Below, in pieces: positions 46,666-54,696 of a stretch of 64,000 bases of DNA. The stretch is from Cupriavidus pinatubonensis (GTDB taxonomy: Bacteria > Pseudomonadota > Gammaproteobacteria > Burkholderiales > Burkholderiaceae). A program made the position numbers and the translations under genes. Position 1 is the stretch's first letter. Every line of letters begins with the position of its first letter. The DNA is taken from contig NZ_CP080767.1 of NCBI RefSeq assembly GCF_019602855.1, positions 558,001 through 622,000 on the forward strand. Reading direction: 5' to 3'. The notes beneath the pieces are model-generated. The model had not been told where the DNA came from. It ran no database searches and saw nothing but the letters and a program-made list of their open reading frames with translations.

Positions 46666-47829
46666 ATGAACGAAGACGAGATGCACGAGACGATTCGGGC
46701 GCTCTACCAGGGCATCTTCGATGCCGATGCCTGGCAGCGCAGTCTCGCCGCGCTATGCCAGTCCAGCGGCAGCATGCATGCCGCGCTGGTGGTGCGCGAT
46801 ACGGTGCGCGACCGCGTGCTGGTCAACCAGGTGGTCAACCCGGTGCCCGAAGAAGTGGCGGCCTACCGCGATTACTACGAGGCCGTGGACCCGGCGATCC
46901 CATTCGTATCGCAGCTGGCCGTGGGCAACTGGTACATCGACTCGCGCGAGCTTGGCGAGCAGGCTATGCGCAGCCTGCCGTTCTATGGCGAGTTCTTCCG
47001 TCAGTTCGGCATGTCGTCGCTGATGGCCTGCCTGATCGAGCGCCAGCCGCACTACGAAGTCTTCCTGTCGCTGCAGCGGCCGCAAGGTCGCGCGCACTAT
47101 TCGCAGGAGGACGCACGCGCGCTCGACTGGGCCATTCCGCATGTGCGCCACGCCATTGCGCTGCGCGACCGCACACGCCAGGTATCGACGCTTGCGCATG
47201 TCTCGGCCGAACTGCTGGAACGGTTGCCATTCGCGGTGATCGTCTTTGCCGAGGACGGCAAGGTGTTGATTGCAAATCGTGCCGGCGAGGCGTGGGCCCG
47301 CACGCTGCTTCCCGTGGCGGCGGTCGGCGCCGTCGGGGCGGCCGGCAATCCCAAGGCTGACGAATGGCGCCTGTCGCGGGCGTTTCCGGACGTGCTGCGG
47401 GCCGCCAACGACCCGGCCGTTGCCCAGCCGGCACAGGCACTGCGCGCCACCGGCCCCGGCGGACGGGAGGCCCAGGTCGTGGTGCTGCCGCTGCCGGCGG
47501 CGCACCATCTCGCGGTCGACTGGCAGCATCCGGCCGTGCTGGTTGCCGTGCACGAGGCCGGGGCCCCGGCCATGGGGATTGGCGGCGTGCTGCGGGAACT
47601 GTATGGCCTCACGCCCGCCGAGATCCGGTTGGCCATGCTGCTGACCACCGGCATCGGCCTGCCCGAGGCCTGCGAGCAGCTCGGCATCCGGCGCGAGACC
47701 AGTCGCACCCAGCTCAAATCGATTTTCACCAAGACCGGCACCGGCACGCAGGCACAGCTTGCGCACCTGCTCACGCGCCTCGGCGTGGTGCTGGGGGCAG
47801 GGAATGCGGAGTCAGGCGAGCAGCCGTAG
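46666..47829 (+). CDS. LuxR-type HTH transcriptional regulator (second of tandem pair)
   Basis: A 387-residue paralog of the preceding gene, which it follows after 40 bases. It has the same unnamed N-terminal region (WYIDSRELGEQAM, RQPHYEVFLSLQ) and a C-terminal LuxR-type HTH (LYGLTPAEIRLAMLL, RRETSRTQLKSIFTKTGTG). The linker is longer and Ala/Gly/Val-rich. AAGGGAAGGCA precedes ATG 46666. Its last 18 bases overlap the end of the convergent azlD gene. Confidence 0.82.
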   Translation: MNEDEMHETIRALYQGIFDADAWQRSLAALCQSSGSMHAALVVRDTVRDRVLVNQVVNPVPEEVAAYRDYYEAVDPAIPFVSQLAVGNWYIDSRELGEQAMRSLPFYGEFFRQFGMSSLMACLIERQPHYEVFLSLQRPQGRAHYSQEDARALDWAIPHVRHAIALRDRTRQVSTLAHVSAELLERLPFAVIVFAEDGKVLIANRAGEAWARTLLPVAAVGAVGAAGNPKADEWRLSRAFPDVLRAANDPAVAQPAQALRATGPGGREAQVVVLPLPAAHHLAVDWQHPAVLVAVHEAGAPAMGIGGVLRELYGLTPAEIRLAMLLTTGIGLPEACEQLGIRRETSRTQLKSIFTKTGTGTQAQLAHLLTRLGVVLGAGNAESGEQP

Positions 47830-48135
47830 CGCGGTGTAGACCGCCATGCCGACGGCGATCATGCCCACCATGCGGCGCGTGAACAGATAGAACAGCGCCG
47901 CGGCGGCGCCCGCCACGAGCTTGTAGTTGGACGGCGACAGCGTGAAATGCCCGTGCCAGGTCATCAGATCCGGCAGGATGATGGCCGCCAGCGCCGCGGC
48001 CGGCGCATAGCGCAGCGCGCGCTGGAGCCGGTCCGGCACCGTCACGTGTTCGCCCGCCATCAGGAACAGCGCGCGTGTGACGATGGTGACCACGGCCATG
48101 CCGGCGAGCGCAATCCAGATATCGGTGTGACTCAT
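47812..48135 (-). CDS. azlD: AzlD-type branched-chain amino acid exporter small subunit
   Basis: A 107-residue protein with four predicted helices, typical of AzlD. The segments IWIALAGMAVVTIVTRALF and RALRYAPAAALAAIILPDL match the family. With AzlC it forms a two-component amino acid exporter in the inner membrane. The ATG overlaps the azlC stop by four bases. Its end overlaps the convergent LuxR-type gene by 18 bases, so the two transcripts collide. Confidence 0.9.
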   Translation of the reverse strand: MSHTDIWIALAGMAVVTIVTRALFLMAGEHVTVPDRLQRALRYAPAAALAAIILPDLMTWHGHFTLSPSNYKLVAGAAAALFYLFTRRMVGMIAVGMAVYTALRLLA

Positions 48136-48962
48136 GCCTGGTCTCCCTGTCCTGCCTGCGAGGCAGGCACGGCCTGAGTGGCGGCCTTGCCTGCCGCCTT
48201 GCGGCTGTGGATGCGCCGCAGCGTGGCGCGCGCGGCCAGTTCGTCGCTGGCCATGCCCGCCGCGATGGCGCCGATCACGGCCACCACCAGGCTCAGCCGG
48301 TAGGGCAGGTCGAAGCACAGCAGCGCGAGCATCGCCGACACCACCACCGCCAGCAGCGTGGAACGCGAATTGATCGTGGCGATCATTACCGGGATCAGGG
48401 CCAGCGTGCCCGCCAGTCCCAGTCCCCAGCTGTCCGGGAACAGGCTGGCCAGCACGATGCCGATGATCGACGACGTCTGCCACATCGCGAAGTTCGACAG
48501 CGCCATGCCCCAGAAATAGCCTTCCTTGCCCGCCTCATAGCCCGGCGTGCTGTAGCGTTGCATGAAATAGACGAAATGCAGGTCGCCGTTGAACGAGCCG
48601 AGTATCGTGCGCCGCCAGAGCGGCATGTAGCTGAAGTGCGGCTGCAGTGCCGCGCTGAAGATCACGAAGCGCAGATTCACGATGGCCGCGGTCAGCCACA
48701 CCGTCCATAACGGCAGCCCTGCCGCGAACAGCGGCAGCACGGCGAGCTGGGCCGAGCCCGCATAGACCAGCAGCGACATGCCGATGGCCTCGGGCACCGT
48801 CATCACGGATTTGCTCATCGCCACCCCGGTGACCAGGCCCCACGAGAATACGGCGGGCAGGGATGGCGCGAAGAAGCGGACGCCTTCGATAAAAGCGGTC
48901 CGTTCGGCGGGTGCGATGCGATGCCAGAGTCGCAACCAGGCCGAGGGTTGTGGGGAAGTCAT
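48132..48962 (-). CDS. azlC: AzlC-type branched-chain amino acid exporter large subunit
   Basis: A 276-residue inner-membrane protein. AzlC features are visible: EGVRFFAPSLPAVFSWGLVTG, the LLVYAGSAQLAVLPL segment, and NLRFVIFSAALQPHF. A basic C-terminal tail (LRRIHSRKAAGKAATQ) follows the last helix. The ATG at 48962 is used; the TTG two codons upstream is less likely. azlD is translationally coupled to it. Related exporters move branched-chain amino acids and analogues. Confidence 0.91.
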   Translation of the reverse strand: MTSPQPSAWLRLWHRIAPAERTAFIEGVRFFAPSLPAVFSWGLVTGVAMSKSVMTVPEAIGMSLLVYAGSAQLAVLPLFAAGLPLWTVWLTAAIVNLRFVIFSAALQPHFSYMPLWRRTILGSFNGDLHFVYFMQRYSTPGYEAGKEGYFWGMALSNFAMWQTSSIIGIVLASLFPDSWGLGLAGTLALIPVMIATINSRSTLLAVVVSAMLALLCFDLPYRLSLVVAVIGAIAAGMASDELAARATLRRIHSRKAAGKAATQAVPASQAGQGDQA

Positions 48963-49036
48963 GGGCAATGTCGGGGGATGCGACGACTAGGCGCGGCCTA
49001 GGCGCAGACAGGGCCGGCGCAGCGGGGGCTGCCGGC

Positions 49037-49083
49037 ATCGCACCATTATAGGGTCGGACGCGGCGCTGGTAAGTAGATACTTA
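49037..49083 (-). promoter_or_regulatory. azlCD promoter and possible operator
   Basis: On the minus strand a consensus -10 TATAAT (49049-49044) lies about 75 bases upstream of the azlC ATG. An inverted repeat TAAGTA-ga-TACTTA at 49070-49083 overlaps the -35 region. It is a good place for a repressor or Lrp-type regulator. Confidence 0.5.
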
Positions 49084-49148
49084 ACAAGTTCCCGGGCGGC
49101 GTTGGCCGGCGCCCACGCCGGCCTGCGCATCCCCGTGCCGCTGGTGCT

Positions 49149-50663
49149 TCAGGGTGCGCCGCGATACACCCACTGCATCAGCGCATCATGGGCTTCCTGC
49201 GCCTGTGAGGCGTTCGGGTGGTTGATAAAGCTCACCACCACGTAACGTTCGCCATTGAGCGCATCGACATAGCCGGCCAGCGCGCGTACGTCCTGCAGCG
49301 TGCCGGTCTTGAGGTAAGCATTGCCGGCGGCGTTGGCGCGCGTGAGCCGGTTGCGCAAGGTGCCGTCGACGCCCAGGATCGGCAGCGAATCGACCAGCGT
49401 CGGCCCGACGTTGCTCGCGGCCGCCTGCTGCAGCAGCCGCGCCATGTCGTAGGCGCTGATACGTTCGTCGCGCGACAGGCCCGAGCCGTTGTCGAGCACC
49501 AGTCCCTGCATATCCAGGCCCTGGCGGCTCAGCCAGCGCTGCACTACGCGCGTGGAGCGCGCGGTGCTGGCCGGCCCGCTGCGATCCATCTCCGCGCCGA
49601 TGGTCAGGAACAGCTGGCGCGCCATCACGTTGTTCGAATACTTGTTGATGTCGCGCACGATCGCGCCGAGCGGCTGGCCGTAGTGGCGCGCCAGCAGCAC
49701 CGCGCCGCGCGGGACGGAGCCGCTGCGCATCGCCGGCACGTGCGTGAAACGGCCGCCCGCGGCCTGCCACTCGGCCACGAAGCCGCCCCACGTGAACTCG
49801 GCATGCGACAGCGCCGCGATATTGAGCACGTGCTCGCCGCAGTCGCTCGAATAGTTGCCCGAGAACGACGCCAGCACCGTGCCGTCGGCCTGCGGCGCCA
49901 CGGTCGGCGTGGCGCTCGATTGCCAGTCGCCGCAGCGGCCATTGGTCAGCGTCAGGCGGTTGTCCAGGCGCAGTTGCGCGAGCGCCGGCGTGACCGAGAC
50001 CGCCACGGTCTGGCTGGCATCGTTGGGGGTGAGCGTGAACGACAGCGTCTTGAACGCGTACAGCAGTGCGTCGGGGCTGACGTTGTACGCGCGCTGGACT
50101 TCGCCATCGATGGTGCCGTTCCCGTTCAGGCCATCGGCAAAGAAGCTGCGGTCAAGCACCAGGTCGCCATTGATCGTGGTGGCGCCGGCCGCGCGCGCGG
50201 TGGCGACGAGCTTGGCCATTTCCTCCGGCACCAGCTTCGGGTCGCCGCGTCCGCGCAGGTAGACATTGCCGTTGACCGTCCCGTCGCCGGCGGGCTGGCT
50301 GTCGGCATAGAGCGAGGTCTGCCAGCGGTAGTCGGGGCCCAGCAACTGCAGTCCGGCAAACGTGGTGACCAGCTTCATGGTCGAAGCGGGGTTCATCGGC
50401 TGCTGCGCGTTCCAGCTTGCGCGCGCCTGCGGCGCCCCGATTTTCACGACATAGAAACTGGCCGCGCTGGCCGGCACGTGCGCGCGCTGCAGCGCCGTGG
50501 CGACCGGGGCCGGCAAGCCGGCGCGTACGAGCGCACCATCCGCCCGCGCGCTGGCGGAAGTCTTGATCGCCTTGGCCGGGCGGGCCAGAACGGGCGGCTG
50601 GGTGGCGGCGAGCAGCAGGGCTGCCGCACAAAATACGGTGATTCTTTTTGGCATGGCGGCCAT
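49149..50663 (-). CDS. dacB: D-alanyl-D-alanine carboxypeptidase/endopeptidase (PBP4, DacB)
   Basis: A 504-residue penicillin-binding protein of the S13 family that trims peptidoglycan peptides in the periplasm. A signal peptide (FCAAALLLAATQPPVLA) is followed by the SxxK box PASTMKL (Ser94), the SxN motif in YSNNVMARQLF and the KTG box in LKTGTLQDV. The length is in the usual range (about 470-500). Start is ATG 50663 or 50654, both directly before the signal peptide and neither with a clear ribosome site. Confidence 0.93.
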   Translation of the reverse strand: MAAMPKRITVFCAAALLLAATQPPVLARPAKAIKTSASARADGALVRAGLPAPVATALQRAHVPASAASFYVVKIGAPQARASWNAQQPMNPASTMKLVTTFAGLQLLGPDYRWQTSLYADSQPAGDGTVNGNVYLRGRGDPKLVPEEMAKLVATARAAGATTINGDLVLDRSFFADGLNGNGTIDGEVQRAYNVSPDALLYAFKTLSFTLTPNDASQTVAVSVTPALAQLRLDNRLTLTNGRCGDWQSSATPTVAPQADGTVLASFSGNYSSDCGEHVLNIAALSHAEFTWGGFVAEWQAAGGRFTHVPAMRSGSVPRGAVLLARHYGQPLGAIVRDINKYSNNVMARQLFLTIGAEMDRSGPASTARSTRVVQRWLSRQGLDMQGLVLDNGSGLSRDERISAYDMARLLQQAAASNVGPTLVDSLPILGVDGTLRNRLTRANAAGNAYLKTGTLQDVRALAGYVDALNGERYVVVSFINHPNASQAQEAHDALMQWVYRGAP

Positions 50664-50735
50664 GTTAACGCATGGCCGGTGGCTGACGGATGACACCCGT
50701 GCCGGCGCTGATGGTTCAGTCAGACCGGCCTGCGG

Positions 50736-51317
50736 CTACTCCGGGCGCGGCGGCGCCAGGCGCGCGAGCAGCGACTTGAGCGTGGCCTGTTCCTGTTCGG
50801 TCAGCGCCGAGGCCACGTGCGCGTCATGGGCGATGACGGCCTGCTTCGCCGCCGCCAGCGTGCGCTTGCCCGCAGGCGTGAGCACCAGGCTGTAGGCGCG
50901 GCGGTCGCCGGGGGCAGGGCGCCGTGCGACCAGGCTCATCTCCTGCAAGGCATCGACGAGCAACACCGCACCGGACCGCGCAATGCCGAGGATATGCGCG
51001 AGTTCGGTCAGCTTCAGTTTGGGGTTGCGCGAGATGATCACCAGCGCGGAAAAGCGTGGCGGCGTGATCTGCCATTGCGCGAGCGACGCCACGAAATCTT
51101 CGTAGATGCGGATCTGCGCGCGGCGGATGGCATAGCCGATCAGGCTGTCGAGCACGCCGTAGTCGATATCCGGCACATGCGGATCGAAGCCGCCTTCGGC
51201 GCCTGCACCTCCCGCCGCGGGCTCGGCTGCAAGCGGGTCGGCCGGCTTGCGCAGCGTTCGCGCGGACCGTGTGACCTTCGATGTGCCAGCGGCGGCGTCC
51301 GACGAGTCAGGGCTCAT
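50736..51317 (-). CDS. MarR-family transcriptional regulator
   Basis: A 193-residue regulator. The first 50 residues are Ala/Gly/Pro-rich and probably disordered. The MarR winged helix follows: ITPPRFSALVIISRNPKLKL, TELAHILGIARSGAVLLVDAL and the wing RRPAPGDRRAYSLVLTPAG. The DxRxxxLxLT pattern of the wing is intact. It lies 72 bases upstream of dacB on the same strand. Ligand and targets are unknown. Confidence 0.88.
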   Translation of the reverse strand: MSPDSSDAAAGTSKVTRSARTLRKPADPLAAEPAAGGAGAEGGFDPHVPDIDYGVLDSLIGYAIRRAQIRIYEDFVASLAQWQITPPRFSALVIISRNPKLKLTELAHILGIARSGAVLLVDALQEMSLVARRPAPGDRRAYSLVLTPAGKRTLAAAKQAVIAHDAHVASALTEQEQATLKSLLARLAPPRPE

Positions 51318-51672
51318 TTGAGCAGCTTCCAGTTGCCATTCCCGAGCGTGAGCATAGCGCGCCCGCGCTGGTCAAAGCCATAGTGGTTTTGCAGGGGTGT
51401 CATGTGGCGGGGCCATCGTTGTCGTTGTTGCCGCGTGGCTCAGCGCCGGCTCGCCTGCAGCGACTGCGGATCGAAGCCCGCGAGCCGCTTGGAGCGCAGT
51501 GCAATGGCTTTCAGTTCGGCGCGCGGAATGACCTGTCCGATATCGGCAAAGCCGTGTGGCGCGCGTTCGTCTGTCCAATCAGCTCAAAATTTGTTATGGC
51601 GTATAACTATTTGAGAGGGGCCGGACAAGCCGCCAATGGATGGGGAAATGCCCGCGTGCGCGGGCCGGCGGG
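51318..51672. other. Intergenic region between MarR and PACE genes, no gene seen
   Basis: In these 355 bases I see no gene or strong regulatory element. Short open frames have no coding character. The AT-richer patch TTTGTTATGGCGTATAAC near 51590-51607 may be a promoter for the MarR gene. Confidence 0.35.
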
Positions 51673-52122
51673 TCAGCCCAGCGCGGTGCCGCCTTCCGGC
51701 TTTGCCTTCAGCGACGGCACCGGGAAGACGATGTCATACAGCCAGTTGTAGATCAGCGCGTAGACCATGTAGAAGCCGGCTACGGCGATATCCATGATCA
51801 GTGCATCGAGCAGGCTGATGTCCAGGTACCACGCCACCGACGGCAGGAATACGATCAGCAGCCCCAGTTCGAACAGGATGGCGTGCAGAACGCGCACAAT
51901 GACCGACTTGCGCAACTGCCCGGTGAACCGAAGCATGGCCTTGTCAAAGAGCAGGTTGTAGAGATAGTTCCAGCCGGCGGCGATCAGCGAGGCCACCGCG
52001 CCGATCAGTCCCATCTGGTGCAGCTCGTACCCGAACACCCAACTCGCGAGCGGGGCAAACGCCAGCAGGCCGATGACTTCAAAGCCAATGGCGTGGCGGA
52101 TCCGGTCACGGGTGTCGCGCAT
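51673..52122 (-). CDS. PACE-family efflux transporter (AceI-like)
   Basis: A 149-residue, four-helix inner-membrane protein of the proteobacterial antimicrobial compound efflux family. It has two tandem BTP repeats. Hallmarks are visible: the functional glutamate at residue 15 (HAIGFEVIG), as in AceI, and WNYLYNLLFD, matching the WNxxxNxxFD motif, with YNWLYDIVF in the second repeat. Known members export biocides such as chlorhexidine and short diamines. ATG 52122 follows CAGGAGAGTCTC. The gene is divergent from a LysR regulator, as for aceI/aceR. Confidence 0.92.
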   Translation of the reverse strand: MRDTRDRIRHAIGFEVIGLLAFAPLASWVFGYELHQMGLIGAVASLIAAGWNYLYNLLFDKAMLRFTGQLRKSVIVRVLHAILFELGLLIVFLPSVAWYLDISLLDALIMDIAVAGFYMVYALIYNWLYDIVFPVPSLKAKPEGGTALG

Positions 52123-52190
52123 GAGACTCTCCTGCAAATGAAGCGATGGGATGGAGTCTATCTGGTTTGACGGGATTGCCAAGTTAGGTA

Positions 52191-52209
52191 GTATCGCAAA
52201 ATCCGATAC
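52191..52209. promoter_or_regulatory. LysR-type operator between PACE and LysR genes
   Basis: GTATCGCAAAATCCGATAC is an inverted repeat with the LysR-type pattern ATC-N9-GAT (T-N11-A). It lies 20 bases upstream of the regulator gene and about 70 from the transporter, the usual place for an auto-repressing, co-inducer-dependent site. Confidence 0.75.
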
Positions 52210-52228
52210 ATCATCCGCAGCATCCATC

Positions 52229-53131
52229 ATGTCGCTTTCCATCGACCAGTTGCAGGCTTTTGCCGCGGCAGCCGAAACCGGCTCGTTCTCTGCCGCTGCG
52301 CGCAGGCTCGGCAAGGCGCAGTCGGTCATCAGCGCGGCGGTGGCCAATCTCGAGATCGACGTTGGCAACGCGCTGTTCGACCGTACTGGTCGCTATCCCG
52401 TCCTGACGCCGGTCGGCGAGCGTCTGCTGGCAGAGGCGCGGGTGATCCTGGAGCGCTGCGAGCACTTTCGCGGCGTGGCCATGAGCCTCGGGGAGGGCGT
52501 GGAGACCCGCCTTGTCCTGGCTGTGGACGAACTCTATCCGGAAGAAACGCTTGGCGGGCTGCTGGAAGAATTCTCGGGCCTGTTTCCCGCCGTCGAGCTG
52601 GAGTTGCTGTTTCCACTGATGGAGGACGTCAGCCGGCTGGTGCTGGAAGGCGGCGCTGACCTCGGCATCATGTGGCGACAGGAGGTCCTGCCGCCGGCGC
52701 TCGGCTTTCACGCGCTCGGGTGGGTGCCGATGCAGCTGGTATGTGCGCCCGATCATCCGCTGGCTGGCGGCCAGCGGATCGACTGGGAAGAGCTCAAGCG
52801 CTACCGTCAGCTGATGGTCGCTACGCGGACCGACAGCGAGGAAAAGATGCGGCTGCGGGTGGCCTCCGATGTGTGGTGGGTGGAAAGCCAGTGGGTGATT
52901 GTCGAACTCGTCAAACGCCGACTTGGCTGGGCCTTTGTGCCGTGGCACGTCGTGGCGAACTCGCCCGCTGCGGCGAAACTGGTATCGCCGCCCTTGGCGT
53001 TTCAGGAACAGGATTGGCCGGTGGCGATGGAGCTTGTCTGGCTCAAGCAGCGGCCGGCTGGGAAGGCGGCCCGGTGGTTAAGGGACAGGATTTGTGGGCA
53101 GGTCTTGCCGCGGCCGAGTGGGGTGAAGTGA
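52229..53131 (+). CDS. LysR-family regulator of the divergent PACE transporter
   Basis: A 300-residue LysR-type regulator. The winged HTH is at residues 1-65 (LQAFAAAAETGSFSAAARRL, SVISAAVANLEIDVGNALFD), followed by a substrate-binding domain of normal length. The effector domain has the expected two-lobe pattern but no residue pointing to a ligand. Together with the divergent transporter and the ATC-N9-GAT site it resembles AceR/AceI. The ATG at 52229 gives the standard N-terminus MSLSIDQLQAF. Confidence 0.9.
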   Translation: MSLSIDQLQAFAAAAETGSFSAAARRLGKAQSVISAAVANLEIDVGNALFDRTGRYPVLTPVGERLLAEARVILERCEHFRGVAMSLGEGVETRLVLAVDELYPEETLGGLLEEFSGLFPAVELELLFPLMEDVSRLVLEGGADLGIMWRQEVLPPALGFHALGWVPMQLVCAPDHPLAGGQRIDWEELKRYRQLMVATRTDSEEKMRLRVASDVWWVESQWVIVELVKRRLGWAFVPWHVVANSPAAAKLVSPPLAFQEQDWPVAMELVWLKQRPAGKAARWLRDRICGQVLPRPSGVK

Positions 53132-53153
53132 TGGGAGGGCGCGTTCACACCAT

Positions 53154-53199
53154 CTTCTTGTCGCTCGGACAAGAAGTAAGTCGCCGGCTACGCCGGCGA
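53154..53199. other. Two consecutive hairpins between convergent genes
   Basis: CTTCTTGTC-gctcg-GACAAGAAG at 53154-53176 and TCGCCGGC-tac-GCCGGCGA at 53181-53199. They lie between lysR and the outer-membrane factor gene, which converge. Neither has a T tract. They may act as a bidirectional transcript end. Confidence 0.55.
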
Positions 53200-53235
53200 A
53201 ACAGCGGCACTAGCCAAGAACGATAACCACGCAAA

Positions 53236-54696
53236 TCACCGCTGTCCCACAGTCTCCACCCCACCATCCCCCTGATGCCACCCCCCGCCGAGCGCCTTGA
53301 TCAGCACCACGCTAGCGGTGTATTGGCGTCCCATCAGGGTCAACGCAGTCCGCTCCGCCGTATAAGCCGTCGTCTGGGCGACCAGCACATCAAGCAAGCT
53401 GGCGGTGCCGGCGCGATACCGGTTATTGACGAGCGCTAACGCCTCCCGCGCCGCCCGTACCGCATCATTCTGCACAACCGATTCCTGCTCCAGCAGCCGC
53501 TGCGCAGCAAGGTTGTCCTCAACCTCCTGGAACGCCCCCAACACCGTCTGCCGATAGTTGGCCACGGTCTGGTCATAGGCCGCCACCGCCTGCGCCTTCG
53601 CAGCACTGCGCAGCCCACCATCAAACAGCGTCCCAGTCAGCCCGGCACCCACCGACCAGATCCTGTCGGGCAGCGACACCCAGCGCGCAAGCGTGCTCGC
53701 AGTCAGCCCGCCGCTGGCGGACAGCGACAGCGTCGGATAGTACGCAGCCTGTGCCACGCCGATCTGCGCATTCGCGGACGCCATCCGACGCTCGGCCGCA
53801 CCAATGTCCGGCCGCCGTTCCAGAAGCTGCGACGGCACGGCCACCGGCACACGCGGCGGCGTGGAAGCGAAATCAGCCTGCCCGACCGACAGTTCCGCAG
53901 GCGGCTTGCCGATCAGCACGGCGATCGCATGTTCGAGCTGCGCGCGCGTGATCTGGATATCGAGCTGCTGCGCCTGCGCGCTCTTGAGCTGCGTTTCGGA
54001 CTGCAGCACGTCAGACCTTTGCGCCGTGCCGGCCTTGTACTGGTTCTGGACCAGCTGCAGCGATTTCGCGTAGTCCGCCACCGTGCGGTCCAGTAGCGCT
54101 TTTTGCGCGTCGGCGATGCGCAGCAGGAAATAGCTTTGCGCGAGCGTTGCTTGCGTCGACAGCAGCGTCGAGGCAAGGTCTGCCTGGCTTGCCTGCGCGT
54201 TCGCTTCGCTGCTTTCCACCTGGCGACGTACGCGACCCCAGACGTCGAGTTCCCACGTGGCGCCGAGTGTGACGCTTTGGCCGCTGATCGTATTGCCGCT
54301 TGCGCCGCGCGCGCGCGACACGCCGGCCTGGGCATCGACGGTTGGGAAGAAGCCGGCCCGCGCTGCCTGCAGCGATGCCAGCGCCTGCCGGTACTGCGCC
54401 TCGGCGGCCTTGATGTTCTGGTTCGAGATCTGTACCTGCGACATCAGCCCGTCGAGCTGGCTGTCGCCGAATACCTGCCACCATTGTGGGCGGGCGTGCG
54501 CGTCCTGCGGCTCGGCGGTCTTCCACTCGCCGGTCCACCCTTCGGCGTCGGCGGGGGCTTCCTTGAAAGCGGGCGATGTCGGCGCGTCGGGCCGCTGGTA
54601 ATCGGGGCCGACGGCGCAGCCGGCGAGCAGGAGCGCGCAGGCCAGCGGCACGGCGCCAAGGGAGAGGAAACGGGAAAGCGGATTCATCTTCATCAT
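53236..54696 (-). CDS. Outer-membrane factor lipoprotein of RND efflux (NodT/OprM family)
   Basis: A 486-residue outer-membrane channel. The signal peptide ends in a lipobox (LLLAGCAVGPDYQRP), so it is lipid-anchored. The two OEP repeats are visible, for example LERRPDIGAAERRMASANAQ and the terminal LALVNNRYRAGTASLLDVL. It closes the efflux operon; its first ATG overlaps the stop of the second RND pump (TGATG). Three methionines near the start (54696, 54693, 54687) are all possible. Confidence 0.93.
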   Translation of the reverse strand: MMKMNPLSRFLSLGAVPLACALLLAGCAVGPDYQRPDAPTSPAFKEAPADAEGWTGEWKTAEPQDAHARPQWWQVFGDSQLDGLMSQVQISNQNIKAAEAQYRQALASLQAARAGFFPTVDAQAGVSRARGASGNTISGQSVTLGATWELDVWGRVRRQVESSEANAQASQADLASTLLSTQATLAQSYFLLRIADAQKALLDRTVADYAKSLQLVQNQYKAGTAQRSDVLQSETQLKSAQAQQLDIQITRAQLEHAIAVLIGKPPAELSVGQADFASTPPRVPVAVPSQLLERRPDIGAAERRMASANAQIGVAQAAYYPTLSLSASGGLTASTLARWVSLPDRIWSVGAGLTGTLFDGGLRSAAKAQAVAAYDQTVANYRQTVLGAFQEVEDNLAAQRLLEQESVVQNDAVRAAREALALVNNRYRAGTASLLDVLVAQTTAYTAERTALTLMGRQYTASVVLIKALGGGWHQGDGGVETVGQR

